A DNA stretch of 46,351 nucleotides from Sulfuritalea sp. (GTDB lineage: Bacteria; Pseudomonadota; Gammaproteobacteria; Burkholderiales; Rhodocyclaceae): NCBI GenBank assembly GCA_011526165.1, contig WYAY01000048.1, forward strand, positions 1 through 46,351, read 5' to 3'. Position numbers and translations under genes: made by a program. Positions 1-13,007 of the stretch are shown here, piece by piece. The first letter of the stretch is position 1. Each line of letters starts with the position of its first letter. The notes below the pieces were generated by a model that was given only the letters and a program-made list of their open reading frames with translations, was not told the DNA's origin and ran no database searches.

Positions 1-1282
1 TGTCGCGGATGGCTTCGATGGCGGCCGGTCCCCGTTCCGCCTTGCCGACCATGCCGAGCAGTCCGGTCTGTTCCAGCATCTGACGGGTGAACTTGTCCAT
101 GCGGGTGGCCGTGGTCGGGCCGGCCGGCCCCACTACTTCGTCGCGCACCGGATCGACCGGGCCGACGTAGTAGATGAAGCGGTTGGTGAAATCCACCGGC
201 AGCTTCTCGCCCTTGTTCAGCATGTCGACCAGGCGCTTATGGGCGGCGTCGCGACCGGTTAGCAGCTTGCCGTTGAGCAGCAGTACGTCGCCGGGTTGCC
301 AGCTGGCCACTTCCTCGCGCGTGACCTTGTCGAGGTCGACGCGCTTGCCCTTGCTGGCGTCGTAGGCCAGCTTCGGCCAGTCGGCCAGGTTGGGCGGATC
401 CAGCCTGGCGGGGCCGGAGCCGTCGAGGTGGAAATGCGCGTGGCGGGTGGCGGCGCAGTTGGGGATCATCGCCACCGGCAGCGAGGCGGCATGCGTCGGG
501 TAGTCGAGGATCTTGACGTCCAGCACGGTCGTCAGTCCACCCAGACCCTGGGCGCCGATGCCGAGGGCGTTGACCTTCTCATACAGTTCCAGGCGCAGTT
601 CCTCGATGCGGTTCCTCGGGCCGCGCGCGATCAGTTCGTGGATGTCCACCGGCGCCATCAGCGATTCCTTAGCCAGCAGCATGGCCTTCTCCGGCGTGCC
701 GCCGATGCCGATGCCGAGGATGCCGGGCGGGCACCAGCCGGCGCCCATGGTCGGTACGGTCTTCAGCACCCAGTCGACGATCGAATCCGAAGGATTCAGG
801 GCATAGAACTTGGACTTGTTCTCCGAGCCGCCGCCCTTGGCGGCGCAGATCACTTCGACGTGGTCTCCCGGAACAATCTCGGTGTGCACCACGGCCGGTG
901 TATTGTCCTTCGAGTTGGTGCGCGCGCCGGCGGGATCGAGCAGTACCGAGGCGCGCAGCTTGTTGTCCGGATTGTTGTAGGCGCGGCGTACGCCTTCGTC
1001 GACCATCTCCTGGATGCTCATGGCGGCGTCCCAGCGGGCGTTCATGCCGACCTTGAGGAAGACCACGGCGATGCCGGTGTCCTGGCAGATCGGGCGGTGG
1101 CCCTCGGCGCACATGCGGGAATTGATGAGGATCTGGGCGATGGCGTCCTTCGCGGCCGGGCTCTGCTCGCGCTCGTAGGCGGCGGACAGTGCCTTGATGT
1201 AGTCGGCCGGGTGGTAGTAGCTGATGTACTGGAAGGCGTCGGCGATGCTCTGGATGAAGTCTTCCTGGCGGATGGTTGCCAT
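1..1282 (-). CDS. fumA: Fumarate hydratase class I (C-terminus beyond window edge)
   Basis: The frame reads from an ATG at 1282 to the left edge without a stop, so about 427 N-terminal codons are visible and the C-terminal end is cut off. Class I fumarases are iron-sulfur enzymes that interconvert fumarate and malate in the TCA cycle. Visible family landmarks are RPICQDTG (first cluster cysteine, near residue 62), GWCPPGILGIGIGGTPEKA (second cysteine), PNCAATRHAHFHLDGSG (third cysteine and basic residues) and the later FIYYVGPVDPVRDEVVGPAGPTT block typical of the C-terminal domain. It begins 11 bases after the UPF0114 gene ends and is probably cotranscribed with it. The class is clear; the choice among fumA and fumB symbols is conventional. 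Confidence 0.93.
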   Translation of the reverse strand, partial: MATIRQEDFIQSIADAFQYISYYHPADYIKALSAAYEREQSPAAKDAIAQILINSRMCAEGHRPICQDTGIAVVFLKVGMNARWDAAMSIQEMVDEGVRRAYNNPDNKLRASVLLDPAGARTNSKDNTPAVVHTEIVPGDHVEVICAAKGGGSENKSKFYALNPSDSIVDWVLKTVPTMGAGWCPPGILGIGIGGTPEKAMLLAKESLMAPVDIHELIARGPRNRIEELRLELYEKVNALGIGAQGLGGLTTVLDVKILDYPTHAASLPVAMIPNCAATRHAHFHLDGSGPARLDPPNLADWPKLAYDASKGKRVDLDKVTREEVASWQPGDVLLLNGKLLTGRDAAHKRLVDMLNKGEKLPVDFTNRFIYYVGPVDPVRDEVVGPAGPTTATRMDKFTRQMLEQTGLLGMVGKAERGPAAIEAIRD

Positions 1283-1293
1283 GCGGGGCCCTT

Positions 1294-1827
1294 TCAATGT
1301 TTCTTCGCCATCATCAGCGAACTGGTCATGATCTTGTCGGTCCAGGCCATGGTCAGCGCCGAAACGAGGAAGGTGACGTGGATCACCACCTGCCAGAGGA
1401 TGGCCCGGTCCTCCAGGTTCGCAGCGTTGATGAAGGTCTTCAGAAGGTGGATCGACGAGATGCTGATGATGGCGGTCGCCAGCTTGATCTTCAGCACGCC
1501 GGCGTTGACGTGGGAAAGCCATTCCGGCTGGTCCGGATGGCCTTCCAGGTCGAGGCGCGAGACGAAAGTTTCGTAGCCGCCGATGATGACCATGATCAGC
1601 AGGTTGGCGATCATGACCACGTCGATCAGACCCAGCACGATGAGCATCACATCGGTGTCGGTCAGGCTGCCGACCTTGCCGACGAGGTGGCTCAGTTCGA
1701 CCATGAACTGATAGACATAGACGGCCTGGGCGATGATCAGGCCGATGTAAAGCGGGGCTTGCAGCCAGCGGCTCCAGAAGATGAAGCCCTCCATGGCCTT
1801 GAGAGATCGTTCGGCTGGTTTTGTCAT
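1294..1827 (-). CDS. UPF0114 (YqhA-like) integral membrane protein
   Basis: A 177-residue membrane protein whose sequence follows the YqhA/UPF0114 family: SRWLQAPLYIGLIIAQ, a central LIVLGLIDVVMIANLLIMVIIGGYE helix, the SIHLLKTFINA motif and a last helix near VVIHVTFLVSALTMAW. The biochemical role of the family is unknown. I chose the ATG at 1827 (MTKPAERS), because a GGAA lies just upstream and a TAGAAT-like -10 box on the minus strand (1863-1868) would start the transcript at about 1856, downstream of the alternative ATG at 1860 (MDDFNPE). The earlier start would add 11 residues. It shares an operon with the fumarase gene, 11 bases away. Confidence 0.85.
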   Translation of the reverse strand: MTKPAERSLKAMEGFIFWSRWLQAPLYIGLIIAQAVYVYQFMVELSHLVGKVGSLTDTDVMLIVLGLIDVVMIANLLIMVIIGGYETFVSRLDLEGHPDQPEWLSHVNAGVLKIKLATAIISISSIHLLKTFINAANLEDRAILWQVVIHVTFLVSALTMAWTDKIMTSSLMMAKKH

Positions 1828-1946
1828 GAATTCCGTTAGTTCCGGGTTGAAATCATCCATAAATTCTATCACCCATGCTGCAATGCGACAGAAGCCGCAC
1901 AATGCTCGTCGCGTTCCTTCGGGCCCTGTAAGACCGACGTAAGCTT

Positions 1947-1976
1947 TTGACGATAAATTGCATGTTTCGTTAGAAT
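1947..1976 (+). promoter_or_regulatory. Sigma70-type promoter of acs
   Basis: TTGACG (1947-1952) and TAGAAT (1971-1976) are separated by 18 bases, a good match to a housekeeping promoter. Transcription would begin near 1983, leaving a leader of about 100 bases before acs. The rest of the 1861-2081 gap holds the opposite-facing promoter region of the UPF0114-fumarase unit and no further gene that I can see. Confidence 0.6.
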
Positions 1977-2081
1977 GGGCTGATTCAAGAAAATTATTCA
2001 GTCCCGCGAAATCTGCAGTCCCGGCGTTGTGCGGGCGGCTCGCCGCCACATCCAGTAATAACAGAGGAGAGGTTCAGAGAT

Positions 2082-4049
<1,968 letters not shown>

Positions 4050-4072
4050 CCGCCTGTCCGGCAGATTGAACA

Positions 4073-4098
4073 AGGGCGTCGCATGACGCCCTTTTTTT
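4073..4098 (+). terminator. Intrinsic terminator of acs
   Basis: AGGGCGTC (4073-4080), a GCAT loop and GACGCCCT (4085-4092) form a perfect 8-bp stem followed by seven T residues, 24 bases after the acs stop codon. Confidence 0.9.
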
Positions 4099-4103
4099 CA
4101 CCC

Positions 4104-4109
4104 TATAAT
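4104..4109 (+). promoter_or_regulatory. Possible -10 box for the sensory cluster
   Basis: A perfect TATAAT lies 31 bases before the next ATG and directly after the acs terminator. No convincing -35 hexamer is seen at the right distance (4081-4087 overlaps the terminator hairpin), so an activator-dependent promoter or chance are both possible. Confidence 0.4.
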
Positions 4110-4140
4110 CGGGTACGGGACTTCAGCGGAGGGACTTGCC

Positions 4141-4344
4141 ATGATGAAACGCTCCATCCTCACGGGGCAGCGCCTGGTGGCGGTCTTCCTGCTCGGCTGC
4201 GTGCTGTTCAACTATCCGGTCATCGCCCTCTTCAACAAGACGGGCGAGCTGTTCGACATCCCGCTGCTGTATCTCTTCCTGTTCGGTGCCTGGGCGCTGC
4301 TGATCGGCCTGATGGCCTGGGTGATCGAGCACCGTCAGGAATAG
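4141..4344 (+). CDS. Small two-helix membrane protein upstream of symporter-kinase (CbrX-like)
   Basis: A 67-residue protein with two hydrophobic segments, residues about 10-31 and 40-61, ending in a charged EHRQE tail. GGAGGG lies 8 bases before the ATG. Its stop is followed after three bases by the GTG start of the symporter-kinase gene, so translation is probably coupled. In Pseudomonas a small membrane protein, CbrX, is encoded just before cbrA and is translationally coupled to it; position and topology match, but I cannot confirm sequence homology. The layout also recalls DUF4212 proteins that accompany sodium:solute symporters such as ActP. Function unknown; a partner of the symporter domain is an inference. 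Confidence 0.8.
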   Translation: MMKRSILTGQRLVAVFLLGCVLFNYPVIALFNKTGELFDIPLLYLFLFGAWALLIGLMAWVIEHRQE

Positions 4345-4347
4345 CCC

Positions 4348-7108
<2,761 letters not shown>

Positions 7109-7116
<8 letters not shown>

Positions 7117-7480
7117 ACGGATACTGATCGTCGACGACGAACCGAACATCGTGGTTTCCCTCGAGTTCCTCATGAAGCGCGAGGGCTTCGAGGTGGCCGT
7201 GGCCATGGACGGGGAGGCGGCCCTGAAATCGGTCGAGGAGAAGACGCCCGACCTGGTGCTGCTCGACATCATGTTGCCGAAGAAGAACGGCTTCGAGGTG
7301 TGCCAGACGATCCGCGCTAACCCCGAGCTGCAGGCCGTGAAGATCGTCATGCTGACCGCCAAGGGGCGGGACACCGAGGTCGCCAAGGGTACCGCGCTGG
7401 GCGCCGACGCCTACATGACCAAGCCGTTCTCGACCAAGGACCTGATCGCGCAAGTGAGGCAGATTCTCGGCGAATCCTGA
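7109..7480 (+). CDS. Single-domain response regulator
   Basis: A 123-residue CheY-like receiver with acidic pocket D9/D10, phospho-acceptor D53 (LLDIMLPKKNG), T83 and K105 (TKPFS), and no output domain. It overlaps the kinase gene by 8 bases and lies 8 bases before the exonuclease-fusion gene, so it is the cognate partner of the symporter-kinase. With no DNA-binding domain, the signal must pass by protein contact or phosphorelay, possibly to one of the two downstream proteins. In this it differs from CrbR and CbrB, which carry DNA-binding output domains. Confidence 0.93.
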
Positions 7481-7488
7481 GCCTCTTC

Positions 7489-9681
7489 ATGGCGGCCGAA
7501 TCCGGCAAGCTCAAGCTGGCCCTCATCCTGGGCGGCATCTACCTGCTGCTGGCGCTGCTTTTCGGCGCGCTCGGCGCCGTGCTGTGGGCCCACATGCAGG
7601 AGCACGAGCGGCTGGCGCTCGTCGCCATCCTGATGCCGCGCATCGAGCTGTCGATCCTGATCATCCTGATGGCCTGGGCCTTCCTCGGCATGATCGTGCA
7701 TGCGATCTACCGGGCCTATGTGCAGGCGCCCATGACGTTGCGCGAGCAGGCTCTGGTCATGGTGAATGCCAACCCCGGCTTGCGCCTGCAGGAGCTGGGT
7801 GCGCCGGAGATACGCACGCTGGCCCAGGTGGTAAATGCGCTCGCTGAGCAGCGCGAATCGCTGCAGCGCGACGTCGAGGCGCGGATTCGCGACGCGCGGG
7901 CCTCCGTCGAAGAGGAAAAGAACCGGCTGGCGGCGCTCATGTCCGAGTTGACCCAGAGCGTCGTAGTGTGCAATCTCGACGGCCGCATTCTCCTCTACAA
8001 CAACCGTGCGCGGCTGCAGTTCAAGGCGCTGGCGGAAGGCGGGCCGGCGGCGGCGAGCGCCCTGATCGGGCTCGGGCGCTCCATCTTCGCCATCCTCGAG
8101 CGCAGCCTGATCACGCATGCCCTGGAGAACATCCAGCAGCGCCTGGTGCGCGGCAGCCAGCAGCCGACGGCCAACTTCGTCACCACCAGCCGCGCAGGGC
8201 AACTGATCCGCGTGCAGATGGCGCCGGTGCTGGGCGCAGTGCGCGAAGGCGCCGGGGAGGGCGGCGAGCGGGCCATCGTCGGCTATGTCCTGATGCTGGA
8301 CAACATCACGCGCAACCTGGAGACCGACAGCCGGCGCGATGCGCTGCTGCAATCCCTCACCGAGGGCAGCCGCGCCTCGCTTGGCAACATCCGTGCCGCC
8401 GTCGAGAACCTGCTCGACTATCCCGACATGGAGGCGGAGCAGCGCGACCGCTTCGTCGGCATCATCGGCGACGAGGTAACGGCGATGGGTCAGCGCCTCG
8501 ACCGGACCGCGAACGAGTTCTCCGATGCGCTGAAATCGCGCTGGCCGCTCGAGGACATGCTCGGCGAAGATTTCATCGAGGCGGCGCGCCGGCGCATCGA
8601 GACGAAGCTGGGCCTGCCGACCAAGCTCGACGAGGTGGCCGAAGGCGTCTGGGTCAAGGTGGACAGCTTTTCGCTGCTGCAGGGGGTGACCTATCTCGCC
8701 TCGCGCCTGCACGACGAATACGACATCCGCGAATTGCGCTTCCGCCTGGCACCGGATGGCCGCCTGGTGCGCCTCGATCTGGTCTGGTCCGGCACGGTGG
8801 TCGGCAGCCAGACGTTGCTCGCCTGGGAAATCGACCCGATGCGGGTGGCGGGGGAAAACAGCCCGCTCACCCTGCGCGAGGTGATCGACCGCCATGGCGG
8901 CGAGATCTGGTTCGAGCGCGAGAAGGCTTCCCACCGCGCCTTCATCCGCATGCTGCTGCCCGCCGCCGCCACGCCGCAGGAAGCGGCGGTCGAGCCGGCG
9001 GCACTGCGGCACGCCGAGAGTCGGCCCGAGTACTACGACTTCAACCTGTTCCGCCAGACCGAGGAGAGCCGCGCCCTCGACGACCGCCTGCTCAGCGAGC
9101 TGGCCTACACGGTCTTCGACACCGAGACGACCGGGCTGGAGCCCTCGGCCGGCGACGAGATCATCCAGATCGGCGCCACGCGCATCGTCAACGGCCGCTT
9201 GCTCAGGAGCGAGAGCATCGACCAGATTATCGACCCGCGCCGCCCGCTGCGGCCCGAGGGCATTCCCATCCACGGCATTACCGAGGAGATGGTGGCCGGC
9301 CAGCCGACCATCGACAAGGTGCTGCCAGTGTTCCATGCCTTCTGCGAGGACACCGTGCTGGTGGCGCACAACGCCGCTTTCGACATGCGCTTCCTGCAAC
9401 TGAAGGAGGAGGCGACCGGCATCTGCTTCCGCCAGCCGGTGCTCGACACCCTGCTGCTGTCGGCGGTGATCCACCCGAACCAGGAATCGCACAAGCTGGA
9501 AGCGATCTGCGCGCGGCTCGGCATCAACGTCATCGGCCGCCACACCGCGCTGGGCGACGCCATCGTCACCGGCGAAGTGTTCCTCCGCATGATTCCGCTG
9601 CTCAACGAGATGGGCATCCGCACGCTGCGCGAGGCGCGCGAGGCGGCCGAACGCACCTATTACGCCAGGATCAAATACTGA
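7489..9681 (+). CDS. Membrane protein fusing a degenerate sensor kinase to a DnaQ-like 3'-5' exonuclease
   Basis: A 730-residue protein. Two transmembrane helices (about 10-30 and 44-66) are followed by a coiled linker and a PAS-like segment (about 145-190, VVVCNLDGRILLYNN). A dimerisation-like region (about 280-310) has the layout of a kinase H-box but lacks the histidine (LLQSLTEGSRASLGNIRAAV). A poorly conserved ATPase-like region follows. Residues about 535-700 are a DEDDh exonuclease: D544 and E546 in VFDTETTG, HGITEEMV, LVAHNAAFDMRFL, and H685/D690 in RHTALGD. The exonuclease resembles the DNA polymerase III epsilon subunit, but this is not the replicative dnaQ. Its ATG is 8 bases after the response regulator. 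The nuclease residues are intact whereas the kinase half looks signalling-dead. Confidence 0.88.
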   Translation: MAAESGKLKLALILGGIYLLLALLFGALGAVLWAHMQEHERLALVAILMPRIELSILIILMAWAFLGMIVHAIYRAYVQAPMTLREQALVMVNANPGLRLQELGAPEIRTLAQVVNALAEQRESLQRDVEARIRDARASVEEEKNRLAALMSELTQSVVVCNLDGRILLYNNRARLQFKALAEGGPAAASALIGLGRSIFAILERSLITHALENIQQRLVRGSQQPTANFVTTSRAGQLIRVQMAPVLGAVREGAGEGGERAIVGYVLMLDNITRNLETDSRRDALLQSLTEGSRASLGNIRAAVENLLDYPDMEAEQRDRFVGIIGDEVTAMGQRLDRTANEFSDALKSRWPLEDMLGEDFIEAARRRIETKLGLPTKLDEVAEGVWVKVDSFSLLQGVTYLASRLHDEYDIRELRFRLAPDGRLVRLDLVWSGTVVGSQTLLAWEIDPMRVAGENSPLTLREVIDRHGGEIWFEREKASHRAFIRMLLPAAATPQEAAVEPAALRHAESRPEYYDFNLFRQTEESRALDDRLLSELAYTVFDTETTGLEPSAGDEIIQIGATRIVNGRLLRSESIDQIIDPRRPLRPEGIPIHGITEEMVAGQPTIDKVLPVFHAFCEDTVLVAHNAAFDMRFLQLKEEATGICFRQPVLDTLLLSAVIHPNQESHKLEAICARLGINVIGRHTALGDAIVTGEVFLRMIPLLNEMGIRTLREAREAAERTYYARIKY

Positions 9682-9698
9682 ACCGGAGGCAGGACGAC

Positions 9699-11153
9699 AT
9701 GGAAGAGGCGAATCGACAGACGGCGAAAGGGGAATTCCAGGCGATGTACAGTCCCCTGGGCAGCCTCATCCGCCGCAAGCCGGAGACGGTGCCGCTGGAT
9801 GCCACGGTGCGCCAGGCCATCCGGGTGATGGACGAGAAGCGCATCGGCTCGATCATCGTCGCCGACGAGGGGGGGCGGCTGCCGCTCGGCATCTTCACCC
9901 TGCGCGACCTGCTGCACCGCGTGGCGCTGCCCGGCTGCACCCTCGACCTGCCGATCGCCTCCGTAATGACCGCCGGCGTGATCACCGTCAAGCCGCAGAC
10001 CACCGCCTATCAGGCGGCCCTGATCATGGGCCGCCGCGGCCTGCGCCATTTGCTGGTGGTGGACGATGCGGGCAGCCTGCTCGGCATCGTCTCGCAGAAC
10101 GACCTGTTCGCCCTGCAGCGCACCGGCGTGAACGACGTCACCGGCAACATCCGCGAGGCGAAGGACCTGGCCGCCCTGCAATCCTGCTCCAGGGACATCC
10201 GCAGCATGGCCGACGCCATGCTGCGCCAGGGCGTGGCGGCCGACCAGCTGACGCACCTGATCTCGACCCTGAACGACCTGCTCACCCTGCGCATCATCGA
10301 GCTTACCCACGACGAGTTCGACCTGCCGCAGGTGAGGTGGTGCTGGATCGCGCTGGGTTCGGAGGGGCGCTACGAGCAGACGCTGTCGACGGACCAGGAC
10401 AACGGCATCATTTTCGACGCCGACGGCGAGGACGCCGGGCGCATCCGCGAGACCCTGCTGCCCTTCGCCAGCGCGGTCAACAACAAGCTCGACGCCTGCG
10501 GCTTCCCGCTCTGCAAGGGCGGCATCATGGCGGGCAACCCCGAGTGGTGCCTGTCGCTGGAGGAGTGGCGCGGCAGGTTTTCGAAATGGATCCAGATGCC
10601 CGAGCCGAAGGCGCTGCTGAATGCCTCGATCTTTTTCGATTTCCGACCCCTCTACGGTGACGAGGATCTGTCGCACGACCTGCGCGAGTGGCTGCTCGGC
10701 ATTTCCGGCAAGGCCACGCTGTTCCTGCGCCTGATGAGCGAAAATGCGCTGCAGTGCGCGCCGCCGCTGGGGATGATCCGCGACTTCGTCTACGACAACA
10801 ACAAGGATTTCCCGCACACCATCGATCTCAAGATGTACGGTTCGCGCCCCTTCGTCGATGCGGCGCGCATCTTCGCCCTGGCCAACAACGTGGCCATGAC
10901 CGGCACGGCGCAGCGCCTGCGCGGCGCGGCCGAGGCCACCAACCTCGGCGCCGATGTCGAGGCGATGATCGACGGCTTCTATTTCATCCAGCTGTTGCGC
11001 CTGCGCCATCAGCAGGACCTGAGCGACGGCAACGGCGGTGCCAACCGCATCGATCCGGACAAGCTCAACGAGCTCGACCGGCACATCCTCAAGGAAGCCT
11101 TCAAGCAGGCGCGCAAGCTGCAGGACAAGCTGCGGCTGGATTACCGGCTGTAG
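9699..11153 (+). CDS. CBS-pair / DUF294 nucleotidyltransferase-like protein
   Basis: A 484-residue cytosolic protein. I chose the ATG at 9699 because GGAGG precedes it by 7 bases. Two CBS motifs (about 30-75 and 88-140, AIRVMDEKRIGSIIVAD and GRRGLRHLLVVDDAGSLLGIVS) usually bind adenine nucleotides. A DUF294 region follows, with the GSEGRYEQTLSTDQDNGIIF nucleotidyltransferase signature shared with GlnD, and a helical C-terminal domain (about 350-480). Proteins of this type recur beside symporter-kinases, exonucleases and acs in other proteobacteria. It is the last gene of the sensory unit, 17 bases after the exonuclease fusion. A role in reading energy charge or modifying a partner is inferred; no substrate is known to me. 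Confidence 0.9.
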   Translation: MEEANRQTAKGEFQAMYSPLGSLIRRKPETVPLDATVRQAIRVMDEKRIGSIIVADEGGRLPLGIFTLRDLLHRVALPGCTLDLPIASVMTAGVITVKPQTTAYQAALIMGRRGLRHLLVVDDAGSLLGIVSQNDLFALQRTGVNDVTGNIREAKDLAALQSCSRDIRSMADAMLRQGVAADQLTHLISTLNDLLTLRIIELTHDEFDLPQVRWCWIALGSEGRYEQTLSTDQDNGIIFDADGEDAGRIRETLLPFASAVNNKLDACGFPLCKGGIMAGNPEWCLSLEEWRGRFSKWIQMPEPKALLNASIFFDFRPLYGDEDLSHDLREWLLGISGKATLFLRLMSENALQCAPPLGMIRDFVYDNNKDFPHTIDLKMYGSRPFVDAARIFALANNVAMTGTAQRLRGAAEATNLGADVEAMIDGFYFIQLLRLRHQQDLSDGNGGANRIDPDKLNELDRHILKEAFKQARKLQDKLRLDYRL

Positions 11154-11156
11154 GGA

Positions 11157-11186
11157 AAAGTCAGTCCCGGCGATACGGCGCCGGGG
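11157..11186 (+). repeat. REP-like element, copy A (possible terminator)
   Basis: AAAAGTCAGTCCC is followed by a hairpin, CCCGGCG (11166-11172), loop ATACGG, CGCCGGG (11179-11185). It shares its first 13 bases with the element at 36157 and most of them with those at 19294 and 37236. It fills the gap between two convergent genes and touches the IclR stop codon, so it may also limit read-through both ways. Confidence 0.6.
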
Positions 11187-12011
11187 TCAGAAACTCCCGC
11201 CGGTGGCGGCAAAGAGGCGGTCGCGCAGCTGGATCAGGCGCGGACCGATTTCCTCGAAGATGCGCTGCCGCGTCATCTCGAAGGGCGGACCGGCGCAGGT
11301 GAGGGCGAGCACCTTCGACTGGTCGCGCGAGACCAGCGGTACGGCGACAGAAAATACGTCCTTGTTCCACTCGCCGAGGGAAACGCAGAAGCCGTGCTTC
11401 TGGTATTCGCGCACCGCCTTCTCGAAGCTGGCGCGGAAACCTTCCCAGTCCTCCTTGCGGGCCGTCTTGCGGTGTTCCTCCAGCATCGCCGCGCGCGCCT
11501 CCTCGGGCAGCCCGCAGTGGTAGGCGCGGCCCAGCGCCGTCATGCCGTAGGGCACGCGCGCGCCGACCTCCAGCCGCATCTGGAAGGTCGGATTGCCCTG
11601 GCAGACTTCGAGGAAGACCATGTGCGGCTGGTCGCGCGCCGCCAGGCAGACCGCGGCGCGGGCGTAGTCGGCGAACTCCTGCATCAGCGGGCGCGCGATG
11701 GCGCGGATGTCCTGGCTGGCGAGGAAGGAATAGCCCAGCGCGAGCACGCCGACCGAGAGGGAATACTTGCCCGACTCCGGCGAGTAGTTGAGGTAGCCGA
11801 GCTGGGTCAGCGTATAGGTCAGGCGCGTGACGGTCGGCTTGGGCAGATGCGCGCGCTGCGCGATCTCGTTGTTGCCGAGCACGGGGTGGCGCGGCGTGAA
11901 GGCGCGCAGGATGTCCAGGCCGCGCGCCAGCGCGGTGACGAACTGGCGGTCCTTGGCGCCCGGCCTGGCTTTTGCGGCGCGCGGTTTCTCGGCAGTCGGC
12001 TTGCGGGCCAT
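11187..12011 (-). CDS. IclR-family transcriptional regulator
   Basis: A 274-residue regulator with an N-terminal winged helix (about 24-95, FVTALARGLDILRAF, NEIAQRAHLPKPTVTRLTYTL) and a C-terminal IclR effector domain (GMTALGRAYHCGLP). I chose the ATG at 12011 because GGAGG lies 7 bases upstream; the ATG at 12017 is too close to that site. It is the third gene of a minus-strand operon after an SDR and a quinone oxidoreductase and overlaps the end of the latter's ribosome-binding region. It is a clear paralogue of the IclR protein at 21055-21876 (same FVTALARGL and RLTYTLT blocks). A candidate operator, TTCGC-ATA-GCGAA, lies upstream of the operon at 13906-13918. Confidence 0.92.
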   Translation of the reverse strand: MARKPTAEKPRAAKARPGAKDRQFVTALARGLDILRAFTPRHPVLGNNEIAQRAHLPKPTVTRLTYTLTQLGYLNYSPESGKYSLSVGVLALGYSFLASQDIRAIARPLMQEFADYARAAVCLAARDQPHMVFLEVCQGNPTFQMRLEVGARVPYGMTALGRAYHCGLPEEARAAMLEEHRKTARKEDWEGFRASFEKAVREYQKHGFCVSLGEWNKDVFSVAVPLVSRDQSKVLALTCAGPPFEMTRQRIFEEIGPRLIQLRDRLFAATGGSF

Positions 12012-12013
12012 GT

Positions 12014-12994
12014 TCATTCCTCCGGCAGGATGACGACCTTGCCTTTTACCTTGCGGTCGAGCAGGCGCTGGATGGCTTCCGATGCCCGCGCCAGCGGAAA
12101 CTGTTCGCTGACGACGGGATTGATCTTCTTCCCGGCGAACCACGCCATCAGCTGCTTCATGTTGCGCACATGGCCGCGCGGGTCCTGGCGCACCGAGTCG
12201 CCCCAGTACACGCCGAGCAACTGGCGCTCCTTGAGCAGGGCCAGGTTGAGCGGGATCTTCGGGATCTCCCCGGCGGCGAAGCCGACGATGAGCAGCCGTC
12301 CGCGCCAGGCCATGGCGCGCAGCGCCGATTCGGTGTAGCCGCCGCCGACCGGGTCGTAAACGACATCGACGCCCTTCTCGCCGGTGAGGGCGAGGGCGCG
12401 CTTGCGCAGGTCTTCCGTCGTGTAGTCGATGGTCTCGTCGGCGCCGAGCTGCCGGCACAGCGCCAGCTTGTCCTCGCTCGAGGCGGCGGCGATGACGCGT
12501 GCGCCCATCGCCTTGCCGATTTCGACGGCAGCCGCGCCGACGCCGCCGGCAGCGCCCAGCACCAGCAGCGTCTCGCCCGGCTGCAGGCGGCCGCAGTCCT
12601 GCAGGGCGTGCAGCGAGGTGCCGTAGGTCAGCACCAGCGCGGCTCCCGTGGCGAAGTCCATGCTCTCCGGCAGCGGCATGATCCTCTCGGCCGCCACGAC
12701 GCATTCCTCGGCGAAGCCGCCGGTGCCGGGGAAGCCGATGACACGGTCGCCGGGATTGAGGTCCTGCACGCCGTCGCCGACCGCCTTGACCAGGCCGGCC
12801 ACTTCCGCGCCGGGCGTGAAGGGCAGCGGCGGCTTGACCTGGTAGAGGCCCTGCACCATCAGCGCGTCGGGAAAATTCAGCGCGCTCGCCTTGACGTCGA
12901 CCACCACCTGGCCGGGAGCGGCCTTCGGCGAGGGGACATCCTGCACGGTCAGGTTTTGCGGCGGGCCGTATTCGGCGCAGAGCAGGGCTTTCAT
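12014..12994 (-). CDS. Zinc-free MDR oxidoreductase (NADPH:quinone reductase family)
   Basis: A 326-residue medium-chain reductase. GAAGGVGAAAVEIGKAMGA is the nucleotide-binding turn, and FTPGAEVAGLVKAVGDGV plus GDRVIGF are in the catalytic domain. The cysteine and histidine ligands of zinc enzymes are absent, as in quinone or enoyl reductases. Such proteins reduce quinones or alpha,beta-unsaturated carbonyl or acyl-CoA compounds with NADPH. The start is an ATG 13 bases after the SDR stop. In an operon with an SDR and an IclR regulator it probably works in a regulated catabolic route; the substrate is unknown. Confidence 0.88.
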   Translation of the reverse strand: MKALLCAEYGPPQNLTVQDVPSPKAAPGQVVVDVKASALNFPDALMVQGLYQVKPPLPFTPGAEVAGLVKAVGDGVQDLNPGDRVIGFPGTGGFAEECVVAAERIMPLPESMDFATGAALVLTYGTSLHALQDCGRLQPGETLLVLGAAGGVGAAAVEIGKAMGARVIAAASSEDKLALCRQLGADETIDYTTEDLRKRALALTGEKGVDVVYDPVGGGYTESALRAMAWRGRLLIVGFAAGEIPKIPLNLALLKERQLLGVYWGDSVRQDPRGHVRNMKQLMAWFAGKKINPVVSEQFPLARASEAIQRLLDRKVKGKVVILPEE

Positions 12995-13007
12995 CTTGAC
13001 GTGCCTC

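Noticed and set aside
296..1576. A 426-codon plus-strand frame opposite the fumarase and UPF0114 genes
   Set aside because: It is antisense to well-recognised proteins, and its composition (rich in R, G, A, V, D) is typical of shadow frames.
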